The translations under genes and the position numbers were made by a program. A DNA stretch of 32,440 nucleotides from NCBI GenBank assembly GCA_902797235.1, contig CADBSB010000008.1:1-32440 (forward strand), in the 5' to 3' direction. Source of the DNA: an uncultured Ruminococcus sp. (GTDB taxonomy: Bacteria > Bacillota > Clostridia > Oscillospirales > CAG-272). This document shows, one piece after another, positions 15,545-24,567 of the stretch. Every line of letters begins with the position of its first letter. Positions within the stretch are counted from its first letter, which is position 1. Under the pieces are notes generated by a model that was not told the origin of the DNA, made no database searches, and saw nothing but the letters and a program-made list of their open reading frames with translations.

Positions 15545-18196
15545 ATGCTTGAATTAAAGAATATTTCCAAAACATACAGAAGTAAAAACGGCGTAACTCA
15601 CAGAGCCTTGAACGACGTTTCTCTGTCCTTCGGCGAGACGGGACTTGTATTCATCGTCGGCCGCTCCGGCGGCGGTAAATCGACGCTTTTAAACGTTATC
15701 GCCGCGCTCGACAAGGCGGACAGAGGCGAGATACTGTTATACGGCAACAGCTTCAAGGATTTCAGCAGCGCCAAGCTCGATTCTTACAGAAACACGTATA
15801 TCGGCGTGGTATTCCAGGACTATAACCTTTTACCGACGCTTACGGTATATCAGAATATCGCTTTGTCCCTCGGCTTGCAGAACGTAACGAACAACGAGCG
15901 CGTCGACGCGGTAGTCGACAGGCTCGGTCTTCGCGAAATAGCGGACAGAAAGCCAAACGAGATTTCGGGCGGTCAGTCTCAGCGCGTTGCCATCGCCCGC
16001 GCCGTGATAAAGGATCCGCGCATAATATTGGCCGACGAGCCTACCGGCAACCTCGATTCAAAAACCGGACGCGAAATGTTCGACGTCTTCAAGGAAATAT
16101 CAAAGGAAAAGCTCGTTATAATCGTAACGCACGACCGCGATATCGCAGACGAAATAGGCGACCGTGTTATAGAAATAAAGGACGGCCGTATACATAAGGA
16201 CCTTATAAAAACGACCGAGCTGTACGAGCCGGCGATAGACACTGTGGGCGACAGTCTTGTCCGCGTTCCGAAGGGTAAGCATCTTGACGAGCTTGCGCTC
16301 GAGGAGATAAACTCGATCCTTTCAAAAACCGACAGAGATACGTATATCATAAACGAAAGCGACACCGCAAAAGTAAAATCCATGAACATACACGTCAAAA
16401 ACGCGGTGGAGCTCAATCAGGCTGACAATTCAACGTATTACTTCCCCTACCGTCCCGAGCCGGAGGAAAATAAACCTATCTCGCTCATAAAATCCAAAAT
16501 GCCGCTTTCCGTCGGCTTCAAGCTGTCGCTTTCCATGCTGAAATATAAGAAATTCCGGCTTGTGATAACGATAATAATGCTTTTGCTCGCGCTGTTCTTG
16601 TCCGCAGTCGTCGGCGTATTCAAGTTCTACAACACGGACAGAGCGCTTGCAAAGACGATAACGGCGGAAAAGTTCACCTATCTGAACATTAAAAAAGCCG
16701 GCGATTACGACGCGGAGACAGTTTTCACGGACGACGACAGAACGATCCTCTCCTCCTCGTCAAAATGCGTGCAGAACGTATATTTCGGAAAAGCCGAGCC
16801 CGCGTTCATATCCGATAACGGCGAATATGTAAACCAGGCGAAATATAACGATTATTCTTCTCTTTTCAAATCGTTTTACGGCGTTGTTGAGATGACGGAC
16901 GGATTGCCCGGCTTTGAATACACCGCCGGCGGCGAGCCCGCCGGATACGGCGACGCTGTGATTTCCAAGCTCGTCGCGACCTTTATCATAGATAAAAGCA
17001 TATATAAAGGCGCTGACAGCTTTGAAAAACTGATCGGCAAGGAATTTGAATTATCCGGAAACAGATTAAAGATATGCGGGATATATGAAACCGACGTCAA
17101 AGAGTACGAAAAGGCGAAGGACGTGCTTACTGAAAACGGCATGAATCTGTCGCTTGAAAACATCGCCGCGTCAAACGAAACGCTTTATTATCCGCAGCTT
17201 ACCGAAAGAGACGGATTCGTATTCGTCAAGTCCGGATTTATAGACAATATACTCGGTAATACGACCAAAGCGCCCGTATCCGTAGTCAGCGTAAACAGCG
17301 GCAAAAACGTCCCTGCGGCGTACGTATCGCCCGACACTACAGCGGAAAATTACATTTATAAAAATGATTCGGTTGACGGCGTTGTTATCGACTTTGCACT
17401 GTACAGCCAGATATTCAGCGATCACACGAATGAAAAGTCGGCGATCGAGAAAAACCTGAACGCGTTTAATCGCGAAAATTCGGATTATCTCATAAGACAG
17501 ACGACGGGACTTACAAGCGAGGGCAGCCAGACGAGCCTTATAAAGAATTCGCTTAAAATACGCGGCGTTGTCGAGGGCACGGACGGTACGATGTTTATTG
17601 ATAACGATAGTTTTCAGAAATTCATTTCCGACGCTGTAAAGGTCAAAAATGTGCTTGTTTACACGTCCGGCAGCGTCGGAGGAAATATAAAGCTTATACG
17701 CGATATCAAGAAGATCGGCGCTTATCCGAACACAAGATTTTATTCCGATTACATTCAGTATGAGCAGAATCTCGGTATGCTGTCGACAATATTCTCGCGT
17801 ATGCTCATAATGATCTCCGTAGCCGCGGCGCTTTTACTGTTCTCGTTCGTTTCTTCATCAGTCAAGCTTGAAAGCAGACAGATCGGTATTCTGCGCGGCA
17901 TGGGCGCGAGAGGCATAGACACGTTCAAGGCGTTCGGCATAGAAGGCGCGACGATAACAACGTTTTCTCTCGTTTTGACGCTCATACTTATCGCGGTGCT
18001 ATTCCCGCTGATAAACATGGGTATGTCAAACAGCTACGCATATCACTTCTATTCCATCGTCATTAATCCGTTTGCGATAATACTTATAATCATCACCGCT
18101 ATGCTCATAACCGCGGCGGCGATAATAATACCGCTCATAAGACTTACAAAAATGACGCCCGTTAAGGCAATGACCAACAATCAAACTCAGAGGTGA
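15545..18196 (+). CDS. ABC transporter, fused ATPase and FtsX/MacB-type permease (second of a pair)
   Basis: It has the same architecture as the preceding gene with clear sequence divergence. The ATPase has Walker A GRSGGGKST (39-47), signature ISGGQ (140-144), Walker B IILADE (160-165), TGNLDS and switch His196. A linker of roughly 110 residues (Pro-rich RPEPEENKP) is followed by membrane helix 1 (about 337-360). A large outside domain precedes three C-terminal helices near 752-772, 798-825 and 840-866. The FtsX-family segment RQIGILRGMGARGIDTFKAFGIEG is present before the second of these. Both Walker sites are intact, so each half should bind ATP. It lies between its partner and a lipoprotein rhamnosidase that starts seven bases after its stop. 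The substrate is not predictable from sequence alone. Confidence 0.92.
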   Translation: MLELKNISKTYRSKNGVTHRALNDVSLSFGETGLVFIVGRSGGGKSTLLNVIAALDKADRGEILLYGNSFKDFSSAKLDSYRNTYIGVVFQDYNLLPTLTVYQNIALSLGLQNVTNNERVDAVVDRLGLREIADRKPNEISGGQSQRVAIARAVIKDPRIILADEPTGNLDSKTGREMFDVFKEISKEKLVIIVTHDRDIADEIGDRVIEIKDGRIHKDLIKTTELYEPAIDTVGDSLVRVPKGKHLDELALEEINSILSKTDRDTYIINESDTAKVKSMNIHVKNAVELNQADNSTYYFPYRPEPEENKPISLIKSKMPLSVGFKLSLSMLKYKKFRLVITIIMLLLALFLSAVVGVFKFYNTDRALAKTITAEKFTYLNIKKAGDYDAETVFTDDDRTILSSSSKCVQNVYFGKAEPAFISDNGEYVNQAKYNDYSSLFKSFYGVVEMTDGLPGFEYTAGGEPAGYGDAVISKLVATFIIDKSIYKGADSFEKLIGKEFELSGNRLKICGIYETDVKEYEKAKDVLTENGMNLSLENIAASNETLYYPQLTERDGFVFVKSGFIDNILGNTTKAPVSVVSVNSGKNVPAAYVSPDTTAENYIYKNDSVDGVVIDFALYSQIFSDHTNEKSAIEKNLNAFNRENSDYLIRQTTGLTSEGSQTSLIKNSLKIRGVVEGTDGTMFIDNDSFQKFISDAVKVKNVLVYTSGSVGGNIKLIRDIKKIGAYPNTRFYSDYIQYEQNLGMLSTIFSRMLIMISVAAALLLFSFVSSSVKLESRQIGILRGMGARGIDTFKAFGIEGATITTFSLVLTLILIAVLFPLINMGMSNSYAYHFYSIVINPFAIILIIITAMLITAAAIIIPLIRLTKMTPVKAMTNNQTQR

Positions 18197-18203
18197 GGTC
18201 AAA

Positions 18204-21200
18204 ATGAAAAAAATACTTTCAATTATTCTGTCCGCTCTGTTTCTTTTACCCGTAATATCCGGCTGTACTCCGCAGGAGACCGTTACGACGGACGGTATAA
18301 CGACGAACGCAGACGTTACGAATGACGTGACGACGGATGAGGAAACTAAGCCTCCCGTTGACTGCGGCATATACGTTGACGCTCTGCGCGTAAATTACGA
18401 GATCGAGCCGTCATGTATCGACGATGCGCCGTCTTTTTCGTGGGTGGTAAACACGGATAAACGGAATATCAAGCAGACGTCATACAGGATAAGCGTCGCC
18501 GAAAACAAGGACGATCTTAATACTAACAAAGCCGCGTGGGATACGGGCGTTATTGAATCGGACAACACGGTAAACGTAAAATGCGATAAAAAACTGAAAG
18601 AAAGCACGCGTTATTACTTCACGGTTACGATCGGTACAAGCGACGGAAATACGGTCGTATCGGACGTTTCGCATTTTGATACGGCTCTGACAGAGACCGG
18701 CTTTGACGGCGCGGACTGGATAATTCAGGACACGGAGGGCTCCGGGTTAGCCGCTGTCAACAACGCAAACTGGATCTGGCTCCTGACCGGCGACGAGCAA
18801 GGCACGGTGCCCGAGAAAACCGAGTATTTCAGATACAGATTCAACGTAAACAAAGAAATAGCCTCGGCTAATCTTTCGTACACCTCGGACGACTGCGGAG
18901 AGCTTTATATAAACGGTCAGAAGGCCGCTGAAACAAAGCCGAGCCGCGGCTGGGAAAACGCGGTAAGCATAAGCGCGGAGGAATTTTTAAAGCAGGGCGA
19001 AAACCTAATAGCCTGCTCCGCCGTAAACACGTCCGTCGGCTACGGAGCTATAATCCTTGCTCTGAATATCATTTATAAAGACGGCAGCGTTGACAGGATA
19101 ATCACCGATGAAAACTGGATCGCGACCGACGTAAAATCTGACGACTGGTATAAGACCGATGTGAATGAGAGCGGGTTTTCCGCCGTCAACTCCGTTATTT
19201 TATACGGCGGCGATCCGTGGTATTCAAAGGTCGTGTATCCGGACATAAGCGCCGCCGCGCCTACGATGCGCTATGAGTTTGAGATAACCAAGAAGGTAAA
19301 ATCAGCGTTTATGTTCGCATCAGCCGCGGGACTGTATGACGCGTACGTCAACGGCGAAAAGGCGAGCAAGGACGCGCTCGACCCCGGGAGAACGGAATAC
19401 ACCGAGCGTATAATGTACCAGTGCCACGACGTGACAAACAAGCTTACAACGGGCAAAAACGTGATAGGCGCGGTCCTCGGAAGAGGCTGGTATATCGGCG
19501 CGTACTCTCCGTACGGCGCGCAGACGCCTGCTTTCATCTGCAAACTCGTTATTGATTACGAGGACGGCGAAAGACAGATAATCTGCTCAAATAAAGACTG
19601 GAAATTCACGTCCGACGGACCGATACTTTATAACGATATTTTCAACGGCGAAACGTACGACGCAAGACTTGAGTTGACCGGCTGGTCTAGCGCCGGATAC
19701 AATGACGGCGCGTGGATAAACGTTCTTCCGACAACGGCCGCCAAGCTCGGCGTTGGCAAGCTCGTACCTCAGCTCTCCGGTACGGTCAAGGTAATGGATC
19801 AGATAACGGCTGTCGCGATGACGCAGCCGTCAAAGCACGTATATATCTACGATTTCGGCCAGAACCTCGCCGGGTACGTTACGATAAAAGTCAAAGGCAA
19901 AGAGGGCAAGACGATAAAACTCCGCCACGCCGAGATGCTTAATGACGGAAGCAGCGGAAGCGACGGCGCAAAGGGCACCATATACACGGCAAACCTCCGC
20001 TCCGCGCTCGCAACGGATAACTACACGTTAAGAGGCGACGCTGACGGCGAAACGTACACTCCGACGTTCACCTTCCACGGTTTCAGATACGTTGAAATAA
20101 CGGGCATTACGTCAGCGCTCGAGCTTACCGACGTTGTTGCGAACGTTTTATATTCCGATATGCAGGATACGGGAAAGATCACGACGGACGACGAGCTTGT
20201 TAACAAGCTGATACAGAACACTTACTGGGGACAGCGCGGCAACTTCTTATCTACGCCTACGGACTGTCCGCAGCGTGACGAGCGTATGGGCTGGTCCGGC
20301 GACGCGCAGATATTCAGCGGCACGGCGGCGTACAATATGAACGTAAAAGCGTTCTTTGACAAGTACATAACCGATCTGAACGACTGCCAGCGCGCTGACG
20401 GTGCGTACCCTGACGTTGCGCCTCAGACCTACCGCGCGCAGTACACCGGCTCCGGAAACAACGCCTGGGGCGACGCGGGCGTTATAATCCCGTGGGTCAT
20501 GTACACGAGATACGGCGATATATCGTATATCGAAAAGTATTATTCCAACATGAAAAAGTACGCCAAATATCTGCTCTCAACAAGCACGGATCATATAAGA
20601 TCGAGAAGCGCGTACGGCGACTGGCTGTCGATAGGTGAGACCACGAACGTGGCGGTGACCGATACGGCGTACTGCATACACGTATACGATCTTATGGCTA
20701 AAATGGCTGCTCTGCTCGGCAAAAGCACGGACGCGGAGCATTTCAGATCTGAAGCCGATAAGTACAGAAAGGCGTGGATAGATAAATTCGTTATCTCAAC
20801 GGGCAAGCTGAAAAGCAATACGCAGACCTCGTATCTGCTCGCCCTTGCGTTTGAGATAGTGCCGGAGGCGGAAAGACAAGCGTTTGCGGATACTCTGAAC
20901 GAAAAGATAGTTAAGAACAAAAACAAGCTCACCACCGGTTTTATCGGCTGTCCGCTTCTCTTGCCCGTTCTCTGCGAATACGGTCACACGGACACGGCGT
21001 TCGCGCTGTTGCAGCAGGAGGATTATCCGTCATGGAAATATCCGATATTGCAGGGCGCAACGACGATCTGGGAACGCTGGAACAGCTATACGATACAAAA
21101 CGGCTTCGGCGACGCGGGAATGAACTCGTTCAACCACTATTCCTACGGCTCCGTTACGGAGTGGATCTATTCAACGCTTATAGGCATCAGCTGTGATGAA

Positions 21201-21518
21201 AACGCACCGGGCTTCGCTCACGTTATCTTAAAGCCAACGGCGGGCGGCGGTATAAATAAAGCCGACGGCGAATACGATTCGATACGCGGACTTATAAAGA
21301 GCGGCTGGGAGGCGTCAGACGGTAAGATAATAAAATACAAATGCACCGTACCCGGTAACGTTACCGCGACGCTTTATCTTAAAGTAGATGACATAGATAA
21401 TATAACCGAGAGCGGCAAACCGTTATCTGAAGCTGAAGGCTTGAAGCTCGCCTCGTTTGAAAACGGCATTGCAGTCATCGAGCTGACGAGCGGCGAATAT
21501 AAATTTGAGATAAAATAA
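18204..21518 (+). CDS. Lipoprotein alpha-L-rhamnosidase, GH78, with two tandem jelly-roll domains
   Basis: The signal peptide ends in the lipobox VISGC (Cys21), so the enzyme is tethered outside the membrane. A Thr/Asp-rich linker (about 23-52) and an Ig-like N-domain (about 55-160) follow. Two successive jelly-roll, rhamnosidase-N-like domains come next (about 205-325 and 355-500), then the ConA-like domain with YDFGQNLAGYVTIKVKGK. The (alpha/alpha)6 barrel carries DCPQRDERMGWSGDAQ (about 686) and TTIWERWNSY (about 955), the two catalytic motifs of GH78. At 1104 residues it is about 200 longer than the cytoplasmic paralogue at 9957-12647. GAGGTGAGG precedes the ATG. It is the last gene of the transporter operon and is followed by a terminator. 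Confidence 0.95.
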   Translation: MKKILSIILSALFLLPVISGCTPQETVTTDGITTNADVTNDVTTDEETKPPVDCGIYVDALRVNYEIEPSCIDDAPSFSWVVNTDKRNIKQTSYRISVAENKDDLNTNKAAWDTGVIESDNTVNVKCDKKLKESTRYYFTVTIGTSDGNTVVSDVSHFDTALTETGFDGADWIIQDTEGSGLAAVNNANWIWLLTGDEQGTVPEKTEYFRYRFNVNKEIASANLSYTSDDCGELYINGQKAAETKPSRGWENAVSISAEEFLKQGENLIACSAVNTSVGYGAIILALNIIYKDGSVDRIITDENWIATDVKSDDWYKTDVNESGFSAVNSVILYGGDPWYSKVVYPDISAAAPTMRYEFEITKKVKSAFMFASAAGLYDAYVNGEKASKDALDPGRTEYTERIMYQCHDVTNKLTTGKNVIGAVLGRGWYIGAYSPYGAQTPAFICKLVIDYEDGERQIICSNKDWKFTSDGPILYNDIFNGETYDARLELTGWSSAGYNDGAWINVLPTTAAKLGVGKLVPQLSGTVKVMDQITAVAMTQPSKHVYIYDFGQNLAGYVTIKVKGKEGKTIKLRHAEMLNDGSSGSDGAKGTIYTANLRSALATDNYTLRGDADGETYTPTFTFHGFRYVEITGITSALELTDVVANVLYSDMQDTGKITTDDELVNKLIQNTYWGQRGNFLSTPTDCPQRDERMGWSGDAQIFSGTAAYNMNVKAFFDKYITDLNDCQRADGAYPDVAPQTYRAQYTGSGNNAWGDAGVIIPWVMYTRYGDISYIEKYYSNMKKYAKYLLSTSTDHIRSRSAYGDWLSIGETTNVAVTDTAYCIHVYDLMAKMAALLGKSTDAEHFRSEADKYRKAWIDKFVISTGKLKSNTQTSYLLALAFEIVPEAERQAFADTLNEKIVKNKNKLTTGFIGCPLLLPVLCEYGHTDTAFALLQQEDYPSWKYPILQGATTIWERWNSYTIQNGFGDAGMNSFNHYSYGSVTEWIYSTLIGISCDENAPGFAHVILKPTAGGGINKADGEYDSIRGLIKSGWEASDGKIIKYKCTVPGNVTATLYLKVDDIDNITESGKPLSEAEGLKLASFENGIAVIELTSGEYKFEIK

Positions 21519-21520
21519 AA

Positions 21521-21564
21521 AAACCTGGCCGGATGAAGCTGAAAACTTCATCCGGTGGTTTTTA
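21521..21564 (+). terminator. Strong bidirectional terminator between convergent genes
   Basis: CCGGATGAAG, a seven-base loop and CTTCATCCGG form a perfect 10-bp stem, extended by outer AAACC/GGTTT pairing. An A-run on the left and a T-run on the right allow termination in both directions. It separates the rhamnosidase operon from the convergent anti-sigma gene, whose stop lies in its right flank. Confidence 0.92.
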
Positions 21565-23049
21565 ATATAACGAGTTGTTTTGTTCTTTATAGACAGGCGC
21601 GGGATAATTTATCATAGCGTATATATCGCCTTCCGTGATATTTTGCGCAGATCCTTCCGAATCGAAATTTACCGTACTTGCGTATCCTTCAAGACTTACC
21701 CCGGATTTTATTGATGAATAAATTGCAATATCGTTCTTTATCCTTATTTTTACGGGAGCTACGGTATCCCATTTTAGAACGCCGAATTCTTTATAAATCC
21801 TTCCGCCGTATGAATAATCGGAAGTATAAAGTTTATAAGGCTCTTCTTTATCAAGCGAATATATGAGCATAAACGATCTGTTGTAAAACTGCGCGTTATC
21901 GTAATTCTTTTGTCCGCCGTCAAAAACGCTGTTATAATAATCATATCCGCATTTTGATACAAAATATGAAAACTGAGTGGTTTCAGAGTTTATATATGTT
22001 AATAATTCGGTGTCGTTTATCCCGCAGAACGTGCCGGACAGATACAGATTTCCGTCAAATATGTCTGCGTCTGTTATCCTCATAAAATTGTCTTTATTTT
22101 CAAAAGATATAATAAACTTTACCTTGCCGTCAAATCCGAGAACAGTCAAAACGTCTATACTGTAGTTGGTATGCGATTTTATTATTATTCCGTCGTCGGT
22201 AACGCCTATACATGTAACTCCTCCTCCCAAACCGCATCCGTATATGCCGACCGTATCTGATACGGTCGATATAATATTTCCGTCATCCTTTGATACGGCG
22301 TTTATGATTAACTGTACGGGCGAATATATTATATCTGAATTTTCTTGTTCACATACGATTTCTTGTATCAGGTATCCGATAAAATATATTTTATTATCGT
22401 ATTCATAAATGTCCGTCGTAAGTATGTCAAGTTTTGTTTTCCACTTTTGTTTTCCGTTTTCATTTATAAAGCCCGCTTCACCGTCTGTTTTCATATAAAC
22501 CACACCGCCGGATACGGACTGCGACGCGAAAAAATTCGCCCCCTCGTCTATTCTGTAAGTCCATTCTTTTTTATTACCTGCGTACTTGATGATCGCGTCG
22601 GTTTTATCCATTATATACGTTTTTTCCGCTTTATAAAGTTTCTCCGTTTCACCTGAAACGTATGACAAAGCGCCAATATTCTTATCCTTTAATTCAAGTC
22701 CTTTTACAGACTGTTCAACTATATCAAACGTTTTTTCCGTTTTTATATCGGCTATTGATCGTTTATACGTTTTAACGGTCAAATTGATCTTACCTTTGTC
22801 TGTTACCTTAACGTCGTCAAAAGTCTTGCCCCCGGGCGTTTCACTTGTGATACGTCCGGCGTTAGCAAAATATACGTTAACGCCTATGAACGCGGCGAGC
22901 GCAGCGCAGGCGGCGACGGCGGCGATACGGCTGAATATCCGGCCTGCCCTGTTGCTGTTGAAATATTCCTCAGCGTTATCCTTTTTTGCCTCTGTTATAT
23001 ATTTTTCATCCGCGTTTTTTATCGAATGAAGCAGATCGTTTGTTTTCAT
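21562..23049 (-). CDS. Putative membrane-anchored anti-sigma factor with propeller-like sensor domain
   Basis: The protein has a short cytoplasmic N-terminus (about 1-38), one membrane helix (about 39-63) and a large extracytoplasmic domain. That domain has repeated beta-strand units like a PQQ/YncE-type propeller, for example GGVVYMKTDGEAGFINENGKQ, DGNIISTVSDTVG and FDGKVKFIISF. Its start codon overlaps the stop of the ECF sigma gene (ATGA), which is the usual arrangement for a cognate anti-sigma factor. GGAGGG lies upstream of its ATG. I see no clear zinc-binding anti-sigma (HxxxCxxC) motif, so the sigma-binding role rests on context and topology. The signal sensed is unknown. Confidence 0.7.
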   Translation of the reverse strand: MKTNDLLHSIKNADEKYITEAKKDNAEEYFNSNRAGRIFSRIAAVAACAALAAFIGVNVYFANAGRITSETPGGKTFDDVKVTDKGKINLTVKTYKRSIADIKTEKTFDIVEQSVKGLELKDKNIGALSYVSGETEKLYKAEKTYIMDKTDAIIKYAGNKKEWTYRIDEGANFFASQSVSGGVVYMKTDGEAGFINENGKQKWKTKLDILTTDIYEYDNKIYFIGYLIQEIVCEQENSDIIYSPVQLIINAVSKDDGNIISTVSDTVGIYGCGLGGGVTCIGVTDDGIIIKSHTNYSIDVLTVLGFDGKVKFIISFENKDNFMRITDADIFDGNLYLSGTFCGINDTELLTYINSETTQFSYFVSKCGYDYYNSVFDGGQKNYDNAQFYNRSFMLIYSLDKEEPYKLYTSDYSYGGRIYKEFGVLKWDTVAPVKIRIKNDIAIYSSIKSGVSLEGYASTVNFDSEGSAQNITEGDIYAMINYPAPVYKEQNNSLY

Positions 23050-23588
23050 ATTGTGAAGCCCTCCTTTTTCAGATATGCTGAAAGCTTAGTCCTGATACGG
23101 AACAGGCGCGCGGCGACGGCGTTTTCATTCATACCGGACAGATTCGCTATATCGCTTATACTGTCCTCGTAATAATACCGCCGCATGAAAAGGATACGGT
23201 TTTTCTTTGACAAGGATTTTAAAAAACCGTTTATCGCCTCGTCAAGTCCGTTATCGCCGCCGGATTCATCCGCTATGATCTCGGACAGCTCTGCGTCAAG
23301 CGATACCGTCTGCGCCGACCGTTTTTCAGCCGTGTTATATCTGTACCTTTTCATTGCGACGTTGTGCACCACGCCGCAGGCGTAGGCGCAGATATTTTCC
23401 GGTTTTTGCGGCGGCACGCTGTTCCATACCGCTAAATAGGCGTCGTTAACACACTCCTCCGCGTCCTGCTCGTTTTTGAGCACGTCGTACGCGGCGGCCT
23501 TTATTTTTGCGCCGTATTTATCCGACAGCGCTTTTATCGCGCTCTCGTTGCGGTCGTAAAACAGTTTTACTATCTCTTCATCTGTCAT
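23046..23588 (-). CDS. ECF-type RNA polymerase sigma factor
   Basis: This 180-residue protein has sigma region 2 (about 8-75, with DAEECVNDAYLAVWNSVP) and region 4 (about 120-175). Region 4 ends in the helix-turn-helix segment DSISDIANLSGMNENAVAARLFR, matching the ECF class. There is no region 1 or 3. It would direct RNA polymerase to a small regulon, held inactive by the anti-sigma protein encoded by the overlapping gene downstream. The ribosome binding site is weak. I could not find a convincing ECF-type promoter with the normal 16-17 base spacing in the 100 bases upstream, so autoregulation is not shown. Confidence 0.92.
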   Translation of the reverse strand: MTDEEIVKLFYDRNESAIKALSDKYGAKIKAAAYDVLKNEQDAEECVNDAYLAVWNSVPPQKPENICAYACGVVHNVAMKRYRYNTAEKRSAQTVSLDAELSEIIADESGGDNGLDEAINGFLKSLSKKNRILFMRRYYYEDSISDIANLSGMNENAVAARLFRIRTKLSAYLKKEGFTI

Positions 23589-23659
23589 ATAAGGCTCTGC
23601 TTTCTTTCGTCTTCACCTATATAGTGACGTTTTGATCTGCGTTCATTACGTATTGATAT

Positions 23660-23683
23660 AAAAAAATCCGCCAAAGCGGCGGA
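23660..23683 (-). terminator. Terminator of the ppiC-lipid kinase operon
   Basis: On the minus strand TCCGCC, a five-base loop and GGCGGA form the stem, followed by a run of seven T. It lies just after the stop of the lipid kinase gene. The plus-strand side also has a T-run, so weak activity in the other direction is possible. Confidence 0.82.
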
Positions 23684-23690
23684 AATTTTT

Positions 23691-24554
23691 TCAGAATAAG
23701 AAGTTTACGGCGGACGGGACGACGCTTATCGTTACGTTTTCGCAGTCTTCTATCTCACCGTCGGCACAGACGTTTTTCATGCCCGTGACGGTTACTTTCT
23801 TCGCCTGCCTGTAAACCATGATGTTCTTGAACTTTTCGATTATGTCTTTTGAATTCTCGTCTATATGCTCGCCCTTTTTATATTTTCCTATTATGGACGG
23901 TATCTCGCCGCGCTTTACTTTCTTTACGAGCACAACGTCTATCAGCCCGTCTTTAATCGATGCGAGAGGCGCGGGCTTGAAGCCGCCGCCGTAATACTGG
24001 CCGTTTGCAGCGACGCAGAGCATATAATTGTCGTGCAGCACCTCTTCCGTTCCGTCCGCAAGCTCAAGCGTGACGGTAAGATCGAGACCGTAATCCTTGA
24101 AAACGGTATCGAGAACGCCGCAAAGGTACGCAAAGCTGCCGGACAAAAGCGGTTTTTGCTTCAGTTCCTCAGTCTTTCTTACGACCGTGCAGTCAAAACC
24201 GATATTAAGAATATTTATAAAATATTTTCCGTTATATTCCATTACGTCGCATTTGACCGGGTTTTCGGATCTGTCGTCGTATTTGAGAAAATCGTTGCCG
24301 GTCCCGTCGCCAACGGCTGACAGAAGCGCGGTATCCGATGCGCCGGACCGCATTATACCGTTTACCGCCTCGTTTATGGAGCCGTCGCCGCCGCATACTA
24401 TAAAATGCGTTTCCGGCTCCTTTTTGAGGGTGTTATATACGAAATTTTCAATATCGCCGACGGATTTGCTTACGTAATAACTCGTCTCGTCGTTTATTTC
24501 ATTCACGGCCTTGCCCTGACCGGCGGCGGGGTTTATTATTTTTACCGTCTTCAT
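23691..24554 (-). CDS. Diacylglycerol kinase-family lipid kinase (YegS/DgkB type)
   Basis: The family phosphorylates diacylglycerol or related lipids with ATP at the inner face of the membrane. The catalytic-domain motifs are present: KIINPAAGQGKA at the N-terminus, the nucleotide-binding GGDGSINEAVNG near 55-66, and GDGTGNDF near 82-89, where many homologues have a Pro or other small residue before the GTxND core. The C-terminal beta-domain contains GGGFKPAPLASIKDGLIDVVLV and ADGEIE. The length of 287 residues is normal. CGGAG precedes the start, and 13 bases separate it from the PpiC gene upstream, so the two form an operon that ends at the hairpin near 23.67 kb. The precise lipid substrate cannot be told from sequence. 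Confidence 0.9.
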   Translation of the reverse strand: MKTVKIINPAAGQGKAVNEINDETSYYVSKSVGDIENFVYNTLKKEPETHFIVCGGDGSINEAVNGIMRSGASDTALLSAVGDGTGNDFLKYDDRSENPVKCDVMEYNGKYFINILNIGFDCTVVRKTEELKQKPLLSGSFAYLCGVLDTVFKDYGLDLTVTLELADGTEEVLHDNYMLCVAANGQYYGGGFKPAPLASIKDGLIDVVLVKKVKRGEIPSIIGKYKKGEHIDENSKDIIEKFKNIMVYRQAKKVTVTGMKNVCADGEIEDCENVTISVVPSAVNFLF

Positions 24555-24567
24555 CTGATACTCCGAT

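Noticed and set aside
23589-23690. A possible ECF-type autoregulatory promoter upstream of the sigma gene
   Set aside because: TGAAC and CGTC are present but only about 11 bases apart, not the usual 16-17, so I do not call it.
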